NCBI RefSeq assembly: GCF_000384255.1
Contig: NZ_KB913035.1
Span: 905,362 to 969,361, forward strand
Source of the DNA: Methylotenera mobilis 13
Lineage (GTDB): Bacteria; Pseudomonadota; Gammaproteobacteria; Burkholderiales; Methylophilaceae
Direction: 5' to 3'
DNA: 64,000 bases
The position numbers and the translations under genes are program-made. The notes under the pieces were generated by a model, which did no database searches, had not been told where the DNA came from, and was given only the letters and a program-made list of their open reading frames with translations. Positions within the stretch are counted from its first letter, which is position 1. Every line of letters begins with the position of its first letter. Below, in pieces: positions 38,930 through 48,000 of this stretch.

Positions 38930-39092
38930 ACGGCTATTTTAGATGAGAAACTTATTTTTATGTGATTTGGTTGTTTTTGTTGGTAGAATCAATCTGAGCG
39001 TACCTCATGCTTATCTTATCCTTAATCTAATCAAGAAATTATTTAATCAAACATCTAACTTAATTGTTAGTACTGTAGAGATGTAAAAGCCT

Positions 39093-40784
39093 ATGGAACA
39101 TAACGTAACCCTCATTACTACTATTGCTGCTGGATTTGGCCTTGCTTTGATTTTTGGCTTTATTGCAGAGCGCCTTAAACTATCAGCATTAGTCGGATAT
39201 CTGGTGGCTGGTATTTTGATTGGGCCAGCGACCCCGGGGTTTGTTGCTGATGCACATATTGCTTCTCAATTATCAGAAATCGGCGTGATGTTGCTTATGT
39301 TTGGCGTGGGACTTCACTTTTCAATTGAAGATTTAATGTCTGTGAAGCGTATTGCAATACCTGGAGCTATCGTGCAGATGACGATTGCTACGCTTCTCGG
39401 GATGTATGTGTCTAGTGCTTGGGGATGGACTTTTGGTGAAGGATTGGTATTTGGCCTGTCGTTGTCTTGTGCAAGTACCGTTGTGCTACTGAAGGCACTA
39501 GAGTCCAGAAATTTGATGAAAAGCATCAACGCCAAGATTACGATTGGCTGGCTAGTGGTGGAAGATTTAATTACAGTATTGGTGCTGGTGCTCTTACCAC
39601 CGCTAGCGAGCTTGCTCGGTGGCACTGCATTAGGCAACGAGTCTGTTTCCATTTGGCAAACGATAGGGTTGACTCTGCTGCAAGTCGGTGCATTTATCGT
39701 GATCATGCTAGGCATAGGTAAACGGCTATTGCCTTGGATGTTATGGCACATTGCAAAAACAGGCTCACGTGAGTTATTTACACTTGCGGTGATATCCGCT
39801 GCGATAGGCATTGCTTATGGTGCTTCTGCACTTTTCAATGTTTCGTTTGCGTTAGGCGCATTCTTTGCAGGCATGGTGATGCGTGAGTCGGAATTTAGCC
39901 ATAGGGCAGCTCAGGAGTCGCTTCCATTAAGAGATGCATTTGCAGTACTTTTCTTTGTATCAGTTGGTATGTTGTTCCAGCCTTCTATTTTGATTGATAA
40001 ACCGATGAGTGTGCTGGCAGTGGTTGCTGTGATTGTGGTTGGAAAATCTGTGGCTGCAATGGCGATTACCTTAGCGTTTCGTTACCCGCTTAATACTGCA
40101 TTGGTGGTTGCTGCGAGTCTCGCACAAATTGGCGAATTTTCATTTATATTGGCAGGGTTAGGAGCTTCTCTTGGTATTCTTCCTGCAGAAGGCATGAGTT
40201 TAATTCTAGCTGGTGCATTAATTTCAATTGCAATTAATCCGCTGATATTCTCAGCGATTAATCCATTTAAAAAGTGGCTAGTTGGGTTGTCTGGTCTAGC
40301 CAGTGATTTGGAAAAACGAGTAGACCCTTTTGCTGAGTTGCCAATGAGCACTGAACGTAAGTATTTAGAAGGTCAAGTGGTGCTCGTAGGGTACGGTCGA
40401 GTCGGGCGTAGAATCGCTCAGGAATTGACAGCGCATGACATCCCTTTTGTGGTTGCAGAGCAAAACCGTGAAGTGGTTGAAGGGTTGAGAAAAAAAGGGA
40501 TACCTGCAGTTTCGGGTAATGCATCAGAGCCTAGTGTGTTAATTCAAGCGCATATTGCCAATGCATCAATGCTAGTGGTCGCAACACCAGATACCATTGA
40601 TGTGCGTAAAATGGTGGATACAGCCAAGGCACTACGTCCTGAGATTAGGATTGTATTAAGAACTCATAATGAAGATGAGTCTGAGTTATTGCGAAAAGAT
40701 AACTTAGGTACTGTCTTTTATGGCGAAGAAGAGTTGGCGAATGGTATGTGTAAGTTCATTGTGAGCCAGTTTGCACCTAAATGA
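39093..40784 (+). CDS. Monovalent cation:proton antiporter, YbaL/Kef type (CPA2)
   Basis: A 563-residue membrane protein: about 12 spans (1-400) of the CPA2 exchanger fold, including L-V-G-Y-L-V-A-G-I-L-I-G-P and G-V-M-L-L-M-F-G-V-G-L-H-F, then a cytosolic TrkA-N (RCK) domain (about 425-545) with dinucleotide motif V-L-V-G-Y-G-R-V-G-R. The N-terminal half closely resembles E. coli YbaL. It probably exchanges K+ or Na+ for H+, gated by a nucleotide or thiol adduct. It is monocistronic, sharing a bidirectional terminator with dnaJ. Confidence 0.88.
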   Translation: MEHNVTLITTIAAGFGLALIFGFIAERLKLSALVGYLVAGILIGPATPGFVADAHIASQLSEIGVMLLMFGVGLHFSIEDLMSVKRIAIPGAIVQMTIATLLGMYVSSAWGWTFGEGLVFGLSLSCASTVVLLKALESRNLMKSINAKITIGWLVVEDLITVLVLVLLPPLASLLGGTALGNESVSIWQTIGLTLLQVGAFIVIMLGIGKRLLPWMLWHIAKTGSRELFTLAVISAAIGIAYGASALFNVSFALGAFFAGMVMRESEFSHRAAQESLPLRDAFAVLFFVSVGMLFQPSILIDKPMSVLAVVAVIVVGKSVAAMAITLAFRYPLNTALVVAASLAQIGEFSFILAGLGASLGILPAEGMSLILAGALISIAINPLIFSAINPFKKWLVGLSGLASDLEKRVDPFAELPMSTERKYLEGQVVLVGYGRVGRRIAQELTAHDIPFVVAEQNREVVEGLRKKGIPAVSGNASEPSVLIQAHIANASMLVVATPDTIDVRKMVDTAKALRPEIRIVLRTHNEDESELLRKDNLGTVFYGEEELANGMCKFIVSQFAPK

Positions 40785-40843
40785 TGATAGCTGTTGGTCT
40801 GATAGAAGGCGGCAGTGGTTGATGTGATTTCGATTAATCAAAC

Positions 40844-40872
40844 AAAAAGGCCTGCATTAGCAGGCCTTTTTA
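40844..40872. terminator. Bidirectional terminator between antiporter and dnaJ
   Basis: A perfect 12-bp stem, AAAAAGGCCTGC / GCAGGCCTTTTT, with an ATTA loop. A/T runs on both sides let it serve the plus-strand antiporter and the minus-strand dnaJ. Confidence 0.92.
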
Positions 40873-40905
40873 TTAAGCACGATAGTCTTATTTACTCAAC
40901 TTTAT

Positions 40906-42036
40906 TTAACCAAAAAAGTCTTTGGCTTTATCTACCCAGCTCTTATTTTTTGGGCTGTGCTTGCCAGCATCTGCCTGTGTGCTTTCTTCAAACTCGCGTA
41001 ATAGCTCTTTTTGGCGTGTAGTTAGTTTTACAGGTGTTTCCACCACTACATGCACCATTAAATCACCGTGGTCGCTTGAACGTAGTGGTTTAATGCCTTT
41101 GCCACGCAATCTAAATACGCCACCAGTTTGTGTTTCAGCAGGAATTTTCATCTTGGCTGAACCGTCTAGTGTAGGCACTTCAATCTCTCCACCAAGCGCT
41201 GCCGTGCTGAAGCTGATTGGCATTTCACAATGCAAATTGCCACCATCACGTTGGAAAATCTCGTGTGTTTTTAGGTGAATCACGACATACAAATCACCTG
41301 TTGGGCCACCGTTGACACCAGCTTCCCCTTCGCCACTTAAGCGAATTCTGTCGCCTTCATCCACACCTGCTGGGATTTTGACTGAGAGTGTTTTGTTTTG
41401 CTTAACGCGGCCAGCACCATGACAGCTAGGACATTTGTCTTCTTCTTTAATGACTTTACCTGTGCCGTGGCACTTAGGGCAAGTTTGTTGAACAGAGAAA
41501 AAGCCTTGTTGCATACGGACTTGACCATGCCCAGCACACGTAGGGCAAGTAACCGGTGATTTACCTGATTTTGCGCCAGTGCCGTTACATGGGTCACATT
41601 TCGCCTGTACTGGTATGCGGATTTTAGTTTCACTGCCTTTGGCTGCGTCTTCAAGCGAGATTTCCATGTTGTAGCGTAAATCTGCACCACGATACACATT
41701 GCTGCGTTGACCGCGTGCGCCACCACCAAAGATGTCGCCGAAAATGTCACCAAATGCATCGCCGAAACCAGCACCACCAAAGCCAGCTCCGCCCCCACCC
41801 ATGCTTTGGTCAACGCCAGCATGGCCGTATTGATCATACGCAGCACGTTTTTGGTCATCAGAGAGCATTTCGTAGGCTTCTTTTGCCTCTTTAAACTGAT
41901 CTTCTGCTTTTGGGTTGTCAGGGTTGCGGTCAGGATGGTACTTCATCGCAAGTTTGCGATAAGCTTTTTTAATCTCTTCTTCAGAGGCATCCTTGTTGAC
42001 ACCTAGGACTTCGTAGTAATCTTTTTTAGCTGCCAT
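40906..42036 (-). CDS. dnaJ: Chaperone protein DnaJ
   Basis: A 376-residue class I J-protein, co-chaperone that delivers substrates to DnaK and stimulates its ATPase. J domain (1-70) with H-P-D; a Gly-rich linker with repeated G-G-A-G-F-G; four C-x-x-C-x-G-x-G zinc repeats (about 135-215); and the C-terminal substrate-binding barrels. It follows dnaK by 101 bp, with a hairpin between. Confidence 0.97.
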   Translation of the reverse strand: MAAKKDYYEVLGVNKDASEEEIKKAYRKLAMKYHPDRNPDNPKAEDQFKEAKEAYEMLSDDQKRAAYDQYGHAGVDQSMGGGGAGFGGAGFGDAFGDIFGDIFGGGARGQRSNVYRGADLRYNMEISLEDAAKGSETKIRIPVQAKCDPCNGTGAKSGKSPVTCPTCAGHGQVRMQQGFFSVQQTCPKCHGTGKVIKEEDKCPSCHGAGRVKQNKTLSVKIPAGVDEGDRIRLSGEGEAGVNGGPTGDLYVVIHLKTHEIFQRDGGNLHCEMPISFSTAALGGEIEVPTLDGSAKMKIPAETQTGGVFRLRGKGIKPLRSSDHGDLMVHVVVETPVKLTTRQKELLREFEESTQADAGKHSPKNKSWVDKAKDFFG

Positions 42037-42083
42037 AAATTTAGTCTGTAGTAGTTAGTTGGGACTTGCTTGTTAAATGGAAA

Positions 42084-42113
42084 AGTCGTTAGCATCTCTT
42101 GACGCTAACGACT
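42084..42113 (-). terminator. Hairpin between dnaK and dnaJ (partial terminator)
   Basis: A perfect 10-bp stem (AGTCGTTAGC / GCTAACGACT) with a ten-base loop; on the minus strand the stem is followed by TTTCC only. It could lower dnaJ expression relative to dnaK or protect the dnaK 3' end. Confidence 0.6.
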
Positions 42114-42137
42114 GTCGACCATAAGCTAGCGCTAAAA

Positions 42138-44060
42138 TTAGTCTTTCTTCACTTCTTCAAACTCTGCATCCACTACGTCACCATCCACAGTTTTTTCACC
42201 TTCTGGGCTTGGTTGAGCACTTTCAGTGTTAGCTTGCGCTTGTTGCTCAGCGTAAACTTTCTCGCCAAGTTTTTGTGATGCTGCAGTTAATGCTTCTGTT
42301 TTTGCCTCAATTGCTGCTTTGTCGTCTGATTTTAATGCTTCTTCAACGTCTTTAATTGCAGTTTCAATCGCTTCTTTTTCAGCAGCGTCTAACTTGTCAC
42401 CATGCTCAGTGAGTGATTTTTTCACAGAGTGAACCATGCCGTCTGCAGCATTTCTCGCATCTACAAGTTCGCGTAATTTGCGGTCTTCTTCAGCATATTT
42501 AACTGCATCTTCTTCCATCTTCTTGATTTCTTCTTCAGAAAGACCGGAGTTCGCCTTGATGGTGATTTTATTTTCTTTGCCAGTCGCTTTGTCTTTTGCA
42601 GAAACATGCAAAATACCGTTAGCATCAATATCAAACGTCACTTCAATTTGTGGCATGCCACGTGGTGCTGGTGGAATATCGCTCAAGTTAAATTGACCAA
42701 GTGATTTGTTAGCAGATGCCATTTCGCGCTCGCCTTGCAACACTTGAATTGTTACCGCATTTTGGTTGTCATCAGCGGTTGAGAACACTTGTGATGCCTT
42801 GGTAGGAATTGTCGTGTTTTTCTTGATGAGTTTAGTCATCACGCCACCTAGTGTTTCAATACCTAATGACAATGGTGTTACGTCTAGCAACAATACGTCT
42901 TTCACGTCACCTTGTAACACACCACCTTGAATTGCAGCACCTACTGCCACTGCTTCATCAGGGTTCACGTCTTTACGTGGCTCTTTACCGAAAATCTCTT
43001 TTACTTTTTCTTGCACTTTAGGCATGCGGCTTTGACCGCCTACTAAAATCACGTCAGTAATGTCATCAATTGAAACGCCAGCATCTTTAATCGCAGTTTT
43101 ACAAGGCGCCATCGTGCGCTCAATTAAGTCGTCTACTAAAGATTCTAATTTTGCACGAGTGATTTTTACAACTAAGTGTTTAGGACCAGTTGCGTCAGCA
43201 GTAATGTATGGCAAGTTCACTTCAGTTTGTTGAGCGCCTGATAGTTCAATTTTTGCTTTTTCAGCAGCTTCTTTTAAGCGTTGTTTTGCCAATAGGTCAT
43301 TGCGTAAATCTAAGCCATTTTCTTTTTTGAACTCATCAGCCAAGAAGTCGATTAAGCGGTTATCAAAGTCTTCACCACCTAAGAATGTGTCGCCGTTGGT
43401 TGAAAGCACTTCAAATTGATGTTCGCCATCAATACTTGAAATTTCAATGATAGACACGTCAAATGTACCGCCACCCAAGTCATACACAGCGATTTTACGG
43501 TCGCCTTCTTGTTTGTCTAAACCAAAAGCCAATGCTGCTGCAGTTGGTTCGTTGATGATACGTTTAACTTCTAAACCAGCGATACGGCCAGCATCTTTAG
43601 TCGCTTGACGTTGGCTGTCGTTAAAGTAAGCAGGCACAGTAATCACAGCCTCAGTGACTTCTTCACCCAAGTAATCTTCAGCAGTTTTCTTCATTTTACG
43701 TAAAACTTCAGCTGAGATTTGTGGCGGAGCCATTTTGCTACCGCGCACTTCAACCCATGCGTCGCCGTTATCAGCTTTAGCAATGGTGTAAGGCATTAAA
43801 CCGATGTCTTTTTGTACTTCTTTTTCTTCAAAACGGCGACCAATCAAACGCTTTACCGCATATAGTGTATTTTTTGGGTTAGTCACAGCCTGGCGTTTTG
43901 CAGGAGCGCCCGCTAAAATTTCGCCATCTTCTTGATACGCAATGATAGATGGTGTTGTGCGTGCGCCCTCTGCATTTTCAATCACGCGTGGCTTGCCACC
44001 TTCCATGACCGCTACGCAAGAGTTTGTTGTACCTAAGTCAATACCAATAATTTTTCCCAT
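42138..44060 (-). CDS. dnaK: Chaperone protein DnaK (Hsp70)
   Basis: A 640-residue Hsp70. The ATPase domain (1-385) begins [12 protein letters not shown] and has [10 protein letters not shown]; the [11 protein letters not shown] substrate-binding domain and a helical lid follow, with an acidic tail ending E-F-E-E-V-K-K-D. Its own sigma-32-like promoter (44140-44167) lies in the gap after grpE, so it can be transcribed apart from grpE. Confidence 0.98.
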   Translation of the reverse strand: MGKIIGIDLGTTNSCVAVMEGGKPRVIENAEGARTTPSIIAYQEDGEILAGAPAKRQAVTNPKNTLYAVKRLIGRRFEEKEVQKDIGLMPYTIAKADNGDAWVEVRGSKMAPPQISAEVLRKMKKTAEDYLGEEVTEAVITVPAYFNDSQRQATKDAGRIAGLEVKRIINEPTAAALAFGLDKQEGDRKIAVYDLGGGTFDVSIIEISSIDGEHQFEVLSTNGDTFLGGEDFDNRLIDFLADEFKKENGLDLRNDLLAKQRLKEAAEKAKIELSGAQQTEVNLPYITADATGPKHLVVKITRAKLESLVDDLIERTMAPCKTAIKDAGVSIDDITDVILVGGQSRMPKVQEKVKEIFGKEPRKDVNPDEAVAVGAAIQGGVLQGDVKDVLLLDVTPLSLGIETLGGVMTKLIKKNTTIPTKASQVFSTADDNQNAVTIQVLQGEREMASANKSLGQFNLSDIPPAPRGMPQIEVTFDIDANGILHVSAKDKATGKENKITIKANSGLSEEEIKKMEEDAVKYAEEDRKLRELVDARNAADGMVHSVKKSLTEHGDKLDAAEKEAIETAIKDVEEALKSDDKAAIEAKTEALTAASQKLGEKVYAEQQAQANTESAQPSPEGEKTVDGDVVDAEFEEVKKD

Positions 44061-44139
44061 GTTTATGTCCTTTTACTTTTAATTTGTTTATCTGCATTTA
44101 ATATGTATAAAAGCAGATTAATTCATAACCTTATTTGCT

Positions 44140-44167
44140 AGATGGTGATTGTTTTTTTTAATTCAAG
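44140..44167 (-). promoter_or_regulatory. Heat-shock (sigma-32) promoter of dnaK
   Basis: On the minus strand CTTGAAT (44161-44167) and CACCATCT (44140-44147) are 13 bp apart; the consensus is CTTGAAA-N11-16-CCCCATNT. Confidence 0.72.
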
Positions 44168-44222
44168 TGTTTTTCTAAACTCAAGCGTTATATTTAAAAA
44201 ATAATTATCTAGCCACCATCAA

Positions 44223-44753
44223 TTATTTAGCCACCATGACTAGCGCAGGGCGCAATACGCGGTCGTTTAATGTGTAGCCTTTTTGCAGTACGCTAGTTAC
44301 AGTGTTAGGTTCTCCACTGTTTTCTAGCATTGAAATTGCTTGATGTTTGTTTGGGTCAAACTTTTCACCCACTGGATTGATTTCAGCAATGTTAAATTTT
44401 TCAAATACGCTCGATAATTGTTTTGCAGTGAGCTCAACACCATCTTTGTAGCTTTGTACTTCTGTCGCCTCAATTGATAGCGCTGCATCTAAGCTATCTT
44501 TTACTGCCAATAGTTCACCTGAAAATTTTTCTAAGGCAAATTTACGTGCTTTATCAATATCATCAACCGCACGACGGCGAATATTCTCACCTTCAGCTTT
44601 TACATATAGCGCGCTTGCTTTGGCTTCTTCTAGTGCGGCTTCTAGTTCAGCAATTTTCGCCTCAGCGCTTTGTGCTTCATTTTCTTTCGCTTCTGTCGGT
44701 GTAACTGTAGGTTCAGTTTGCGTGCTCTGATCTTCTTGCATGTAGTTCCCCAT
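44223..44753 (-). CDS. grpE: Nucleotide exchange factor GrpE
   Basis: A 176-residue DnaK nucleotide-exchange factor: acidic, low-complexity N-terminus (about 1-30), long coiled-coil helix (about 30-90, with [10 protein letters not shown]), and a C-terminal beta-domain with H-Q-A-I-S-M and [18 protein letters not shown]. The start at 44753 (M-G-N-Y-M-Q-E) might be replaced by the ATG at 44741 (M-Q-E-D). A sigma-32 promoter precedes it. Confidence 0.95.
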   Translation of the reverse strand: MGNYMQEDQSTQTEPTVTPTEAKENEAQSAEAKIAELEAALEEAKASALYVKAEGENIRRRAVDDIDKARKFALEKFSGELLAVKDSLDAALSIEATEVQSYKDGVELTAKQLSSVFEKFNIAEINPVGEKFDPNKHQAISMLENSGEPNTVTSVLQKGYTLNDRVLRPALVMVAK

Positions 44754-44780
44754 TAATATAAGTAATTAACCTTTTTTGGA

Positions 44781-44809
44781 ATGTGGGGGATGCTACTTTT
44801 GATTTCAAG
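44781..44809 (-). promoter_or_regulatory. Heat-shock (sigma-32) promoter of grpE
   Basis: On the minus strand CTTGAAA (44803-44809, exact) is followed after 14 bp by CCCCACAT (44781-44788), one base off CCCCATNT. It lies about 30 bp before the grpE start. Confidence 0.85.
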
Positions 44810-44975
44810 TGTTTTGTTTAAATTTAAGTTCATTGTTTGTATAGGCGATAAATTAGTTTCATCTTATTTTCTAGCCAAAACAAAGGTTAATGGTGACTTT
44901 TATCAGGATATTAATATTTAGAGTTACTTCTAAAAAATTATCCTGGATTTAAAATATGATGGCTTATCCCCTATA

Positions 44976-45803
44976 ATGTCGCTTATGGAACATTCAAAAA
45001 AACTGGTCACAATTTTAGTGCCCAACTACAAAACACTAGAAATCACAAAAATTTGTATGCGTTTATTACGTAAATATACGAATTTTGATCAAGTAGAAGT
45101 GATTGCCATTGACAATAACTCGCAAGATGCCTCTGTTGAGTACTTGCGTAGTCTGCCTTGGATTAAGCTAATAGAGCGTACGCCTGAGGCTGATGATACC
45201 GTGCCTTTGTCACACTCACGGGCCTTAGATCTTGCCTTAGCGCAAGTGGCCACACCTTATGTGTTGTCTATTCACACCGATACGTTTGTGAAGCGTGCAG
45301 ATTGGCTAGAGGTACTGTTAAAGCCTTTTAAAATTAACGCTAAGTTAGCAGGCGTAGGTTCTTGGAAGTTAGAGTCTAAGAACTGCCTGCAACGTTGGGG
45401 AATTAGGTTCGAGCAAGCATGGAAAAAATGTTTGCATGATGTGTTTGGCTACCAAGGCTATAACGCAAATCGTTTAGATGAAAGTAAGTACTACTTACGC
45501 AGTCATTGCGCGATGTATCGCACGGATGTAATTCGTGATCTGAATACTAATTTTTCAGATGGTAATGTGACTGCGGGTAAAGTCATGCATGAAAAAATGG
45601 TGGCAGCAGGATACGAGATGTTGTTTTTAGATTCGCCTAGCTTAGGGATGTATGTTGACCACCTGAATCACGCTACGTTGATTTTTAACCCACAATTGGG
45701 CACTAGCAAAAAGAACATGCAAGAAGGCGCCAAACGCATCCGTAACAAGATGCGTGGGATTGATGGTGCAGCAATTTTGGCTGATGCGTCGTTAGACCTT
45801 TAG
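44976..45803 (+). CDS. Family 2 glycosyltransferase
   Basis: A 275-residue GT-A fold enzyme: V-T-I-L-V-P-N-Y-K-T-L-E-I at the nucleotide-sugar site, I-A-I-D-N-N-S-Q-D-A-S and a D-T-D-like S-I-H-T-D-T-F metal motif near 90-95. No membrane span. The start may be ATG 44976 or ATG 44985; TATAAT overlaps the first at 44972-44977, so a leaderless mRNA from the second start is possible. It heads a four-gene run (44976-49560) of surface-polysaccharide genes. Donor and acceptor sugars are unknown. Confidence 0.82.
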   Translation: MSLMEHSKKLVTILVPNYKTLEITKICMRLLRKYTNFDQVEVIAIDNNSQDASVEYLRSLPWIKLIERTPEADDTVPLSHSRALDLALAQVATPYVLSIHTDTFVKRADWLEVLLKPFKINAKLAGVGSWKLESKNCLQRWGIRFEQAWKKCLHDVFGYQGYNANRLDESKYYLRSHCAMYRTDVIRDLNTNFSDGNVTAGKVMHEKMVAAGYEMLFLDSPSLGMYVDHLNHATLIFNPQLGTSKKNMQEGAKRIRNKMRGIDGAAILADASLDL

Positions 45804-45814
45804 GTACATAGGCA

Positions 45815-46924
45815 ATGACACAAACAACTAATCTGGTTAGCTTGGCCTATTATCTGCCACAGTTTCATGAAATTGAAGAGAACAATCGCTGGTGGGGTCA
45901 AGGCTTTACTGAGTGGCAGCAATTAAATGAGGCGAGTACTTATTTTGATTGGCATCGCTTACGTAAGCCTGATACGCCATTTGGACAGTATTCCTTGCTT
46001 AATCCTGATGTGCTTGCGTGGCAAAACGATATTGCACAAGCGCATGGTGTGGATGGTTTTTTGGTGTTCGATTACTGGTTTGGCCAAGGTAAGAAGTTGC
46101 TGGAAAAACCTATACAAATGGTATTGGACCAGCACGTTCCATTTCGCTATGCATTTTGTTGGGCTAACCATACTTGGTATAACAAGCGCGAGAATATTAC
46201 GCTACAGCCGCAGCTATACTTAGGTGCTCAGGACTATACCGATTATTTCATGCAGTTATTGCCACACTTTCAGTCAGGGCAATACATAATTATTGAGAAT
46301 AAACCAGTATTCTCGATATTTAATCCGAAAGAAATTCCCGATTTAGACGTATTTTTAAACACTTTTAATGCGTTGGCTAAGCAGCATGGCTTTGCTGGAA
46401 TTTATTGGCTAGCTGACAATACAGACGATAGCAGTGTTTGGGCATCACAGTTTGATGGGTACACTAAATCTGCCACGATATTTAAATACCGTAAAAAAAA
46501 TAGATTCTGGTCATATTGTTTAGAAAAATTGACACGTAAGTTTCATCTACAAAATTTGGGCCCATTTGTTTATGACTATGAGGCACTCGCAACCCGCTAT
46601 AGCAGCTTATCTCAAGACAGCAAACAAGTGCCAGTGGTCTTCACTGGATGGGATACCAGCCCGCGCCATCTTAAACGCGGTACGATTTTAAAAGGGTTTG
46701 ATATTGACCAATTTAAAGCACATTTGGAAGCGATAAAAACCCAATTACTAACTCGCTCTCAACATAACTCGACACAGGTTGTCTTGATTAAATCATGGAA
46801 TGAATGGGCAGAAGGTAATGTGATTGAACCTGATGACCAGTTTGGATTTTCACTGCTAGAACTTTACCGTGATTTTGCTAAGTCTCTTTCACGTGACCTG
46901 AATGCTGTAGAGAAAAGAGGGTGA
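45815..46924 (+). CDS. WbsX-like (GH99-like) glycan-modifying protein
   Basis: A 369-residue protein with the WbsX/glycosyltransferase-WbsX signature: Y-L-P-Q-F-H-E-I-E-E-N-N-R-W-W-G-Q-G-F-T-E-W near the N-terminus, then H-G-V-D-G-F-L-V-F-D-Y-W-F and W-N-E-W-A-E-G-N-V-I-E-P at the C-terminus. The fold is a TIM barrel related to glycoside hydrolase family 99; such proteins occur in O-antigen and capsule loci, but the exact reaction is unresolved. It follows the GT2 gene by 11 bp and overlaps the next gene by 4 bp. Confidence 0.82.
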   Translation: MTQTTNLVSLAYYLPQFHEIEENNRWWGQGFTEWQQLNEASTYFDWHRLRKPDTPFGQYSLLNPDVLAWQNDIAQAHGVDGFLVFDYWFGQGKKLLEKPIQMVLDQHVPFRYAFCWANHTWYNKRENITLQPQLYLGAQDYTDYFMQLLPHFQSGQYIIIENKPVFSIFNPKEIPDLDVFLNTFNALAKQHGFAGIYWLADNTDDSSVWASQFDGYTKSATIFKYRKKNRFWSYCLEKLTRKFHLQNLGPFVYDYEALATRYSSLSQDSKQVPVVFTGWDTSPRHLKRGTILKGFDIDQFKAHLEAIKTQLLTRSQHNSTQVVLIKSWNEWAEGNVIEPDDQFGFSLLELYRDFAKSLSRDLNAVEKRG

Positions 46925-47994
46925 AATTGAGCGTTTATAACAAAGTCATGCACTTAATCGCTAAATTCAGACATTTAAGATATAGGCTAGTTAACCAGCC
47001 TGTTCATGAAAATGGCAAGATAAAAGTGACTTACTTATGTCCTGATGCTGTCAGAGCATCTGGCGGCACTAAAGTTATTTATGCGCATACCTCTATCATT
47101 AACACGTACTTCACAGACATTGCTGAGGCGCAGATTTTTCATGCTAAAAATCCAAAGTTTAGGTGTCATTGGCATTTTGAAAACTTAAAATTTAAAGATA
47201 ATTATATTTTTGATAATAATCATGAGCTTTATATCGTTCATGAAATGTGGGCAGTACGTGAGGCCGCCATTCTTGCCAATAAGGGAATCAACTACGGTAT
47301 TTTTGTACAAAATGGTTATTTAATTAATCGTAAAACACATTTTGAAAAAGCAAAAGTTGCCTACGAAAATGCACGTATCATTTTATGTGTGTCACAGGAT
47401 ATTTATGATTGTTTGGTTTATCTGTTTCCTCACGCCAAAGACAGAATCAAACGATTACATATCTCAGTGGATGCAGAGCTATTCAAACCTGCTATTACGA
47501 AGCAAAATGTGATTACTTATATGCCGCGTAAACTCAAAAAACATGCTGAGTTGGTTTTATTTTTCTTAGCTGCACATCTACCAAAAAATTGGCGCATAGA
47601 AGCTATTGATAAAATGGGCCCAGCAGAAGTCGCAACTAAATTAGGCGAATCAAAAATCTTTATGTCATTTAGTGAGTTAGAAGGTTTGGGTCTTCCACCA
47701 ATTGAGGCCGCATTGGCTGGAAACCTTGTTGTTGGTTACACGGGTCAAGGCGGTAAAGAATATTGGCATGCACCGTTATTTGAAGAGATTGCTAATGGCG
47801 ATATTCGAGGATTTTCGCAAGCCGTGCTTAATGCCATTCAGCGTCTAGATAATGGAGAAATTGACGTGCAGCAGTGTTCTGATGCTAGATCACGGTTGGC
47901 GCAGCAATATCATGCAGAACTTGAGCGGCAAGATTTAATGGAATTGACACAAATGCTTACGCAAGAGCTTCAATCACAAATGATTAGCCGGTAG
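46921..47994 (+). CDS. Glycosyltransferase, GT4-like
   Basis: A 357-residue protein. The N-terminal half (V-T-Y-L-C-P-D-A-V-R-A-S-G-G-T-K-V-I-Y) matches the acceptor loop of GT-B enzymes and the C-terminal half carries the E-x7-E type motif F-S-E-L-E-G-L-G-L-P-P-I-E-A. It starts with GTG, overlapping the previous stop (GTGA), after AGAGAGG-like bases. It likely adds a sugar to the same glycan as its neighbours. Assignment to family 4 is by motif only. Confidence 0.7.
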   Translation: MKLSVYNKVMHLIAKFRHLRYRLVNQPVHENGKIKVTYLCPDAVRASGGTKVIYAHTSIINTYFTDIAEAQIFHAKNPKFRCHWHFENLKFKDNYIFDNNHELYIVHEMWAVREAAILANKGINYGIFVQNGYLINRKTHFEKAKVAYENARIILCVSQDIYDCLVYLFPHAKDRIKRLHISVDAELFKPAITKQNVITYMPRKLKKHAELVLFFLAAHLPKNWRIEAIDKMGPAEVATKLGESKIFMSFSELEGLGLPPIEAALAGNLVVGYTGQGGKEYWHAPLFEEIANGDIRGFSQAVLNAIQRLDNGEIDVQQCSDARSRLAQQYHAELERQDLMELTQMLTQELQSQMISR

Positions 47995-48000
47995 CTGACG

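Noticed and set aside
41337-41858. 173-residue minus-strand ORF inside dnaJ
   Set aside because: It is an alternative frame of dnaJ; the dnaJ frame has all family motifs.
46921-47994. Assignment of a specific sugar to the GT4-like protein
   Set aside because: Only general GT-B motifs are visible; the sugar cannot be told by reading.
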